From Lachnospiraceae bacterium (GTDB lineage Bacteria > Bacillota > Clostridia > Lachnospirales > Lachnospiraceae), in NCBI GenBank assembly GCA_017482205.1, contig JAFUNK010000015.1, forward strand, positions 1 through 44,637: a stretch of DNA of 44,637 nucleotides. Reading direction: 5' to 3'. This document shows, piece by piece, positions 44,549-44,637 of the stretch; within the stretch, counting starts at the first letter, position 1, and every line of letters starts with the position of its first letter. The translations under genes and the position numbers were made by a program. Under the pieces are notes generated by a model. That model did not search any database, was not told where the DNA came from, and worked only from the letters and a program-made list of their open reading frames with translations.

Positions 44549-44637
44549 AGGATAAGCCCTCGACCGATTAGTAAATGTCAGCTGAACACATTACTGTGCT
44601 TACACCTCATTCCTATCTACCTCATACTCTCTAAGGG
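44549..44637 (-). rRNA. 23S rRNA, 3' end (partial)
   Basis: On the minus strand the end of the window reads through GAGGTAGATAGG, GTGTAAGCACAG and CTAATCGGTCGAGGGCTTA, which match the last ~85 nt of bacterial 23S rRNA. The 3' boundary is estimated by analogy and may be off by a few bases. The rest of the gene lies outside the window. Confidence 0.9.

Overview
The window looks like a chromosomal segment of a low-to-moderate GC anaerobic Firmicute, most likely a Lachnospiraceae-type Clostridium relative. The signs are strong AGGAGG ribosome binding sites, pyruvate formate-lyase fermentation, a 2[4Fe-4S] ferredoxin, MecA, GdpP, CwlD and SleB-like cell wall enzymes, a T-box leader, and plant-polysaccharide enzymes (GH5, CE2). 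The taxonomic call is inference from gene content; no rRNA of useful length is present.

Layout. 1-5.1 kb: a 40-codon stump of an XRE regulator, a large anchored protein of unknown function, an rRNA/tRNA-type or other SAM methyltransferase and two small unknown proteins. 5.2-12.4 kb: a complete F-type ATP synthase operon (atpZ-I-B-E-F-H-A-G-D-C, minus strand) whose c subunit carries a sodium-type ligand set. 12.5-14.6 kb: a DUF402 protein, a noncoding block of alternating CCGACTAAA/TTTAGTCGG repeats, and a MerR/TipA-like regulator with a 19-bp-spacer promoter. 14.6-18.6 kb: a SleB-like hydrolase and a yqeY-sua5-rpiB-comEB operon. 18.6-23.1 kb: a possible decayed type I toxin-antitoxin locus, a CE2-like esterase, CwlD amidase, a GH18 protein and a possible structured RNA. 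23.7-24.9 kb: mecA and a DUF1858 protein.

25.0-29.3 kb is the most unusual part. Pyruvate formate-lyase is split: a 679-residue body has the Cys-Cys active site but no glycyl-radical domain. That domain is encoded separately as an 80-residue protein with its own ribosome binding site. Between them lies a 75-residue protein whose front half resembles the start of the radical domain, but whose back half has a CxxC-x6-C cluster instead of the radical glycine. The activating enzyme pflA follows after an inserted DUF4160/DUF2442 pair.

29.4-30.5 kb: an intact-looking T-box leader reads into a collapsed GNAT acetyltransferase and then a 2H phosphoesterase (2'-5' RNA ligase-like). 30.6-35.7 kb: ferredoxin, a MerR-type regulator, and gdpP-rplI-dnaB. 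35.9-38.6 kb: two secreted accessory proteins (SH3; leucine-rich repeat lipoprotein) and an XRE regulator. 38.6-40.9 kb: rpsF-ssb-rpsR, DUF951 and a sirtuin. 40.9-44.0 kb: a YdcF protein, a GH5 glucanase and a CE2 esterase. 44.2-44.6 kb: tRNA-Cys, tRNA-Asn, tRNA-Glu and the 3' end of a 23S rRNA gene, with no 5S gene between 23S and the tRNAs.

All calls come from reading the sequence and remembered family features; no database search was run.
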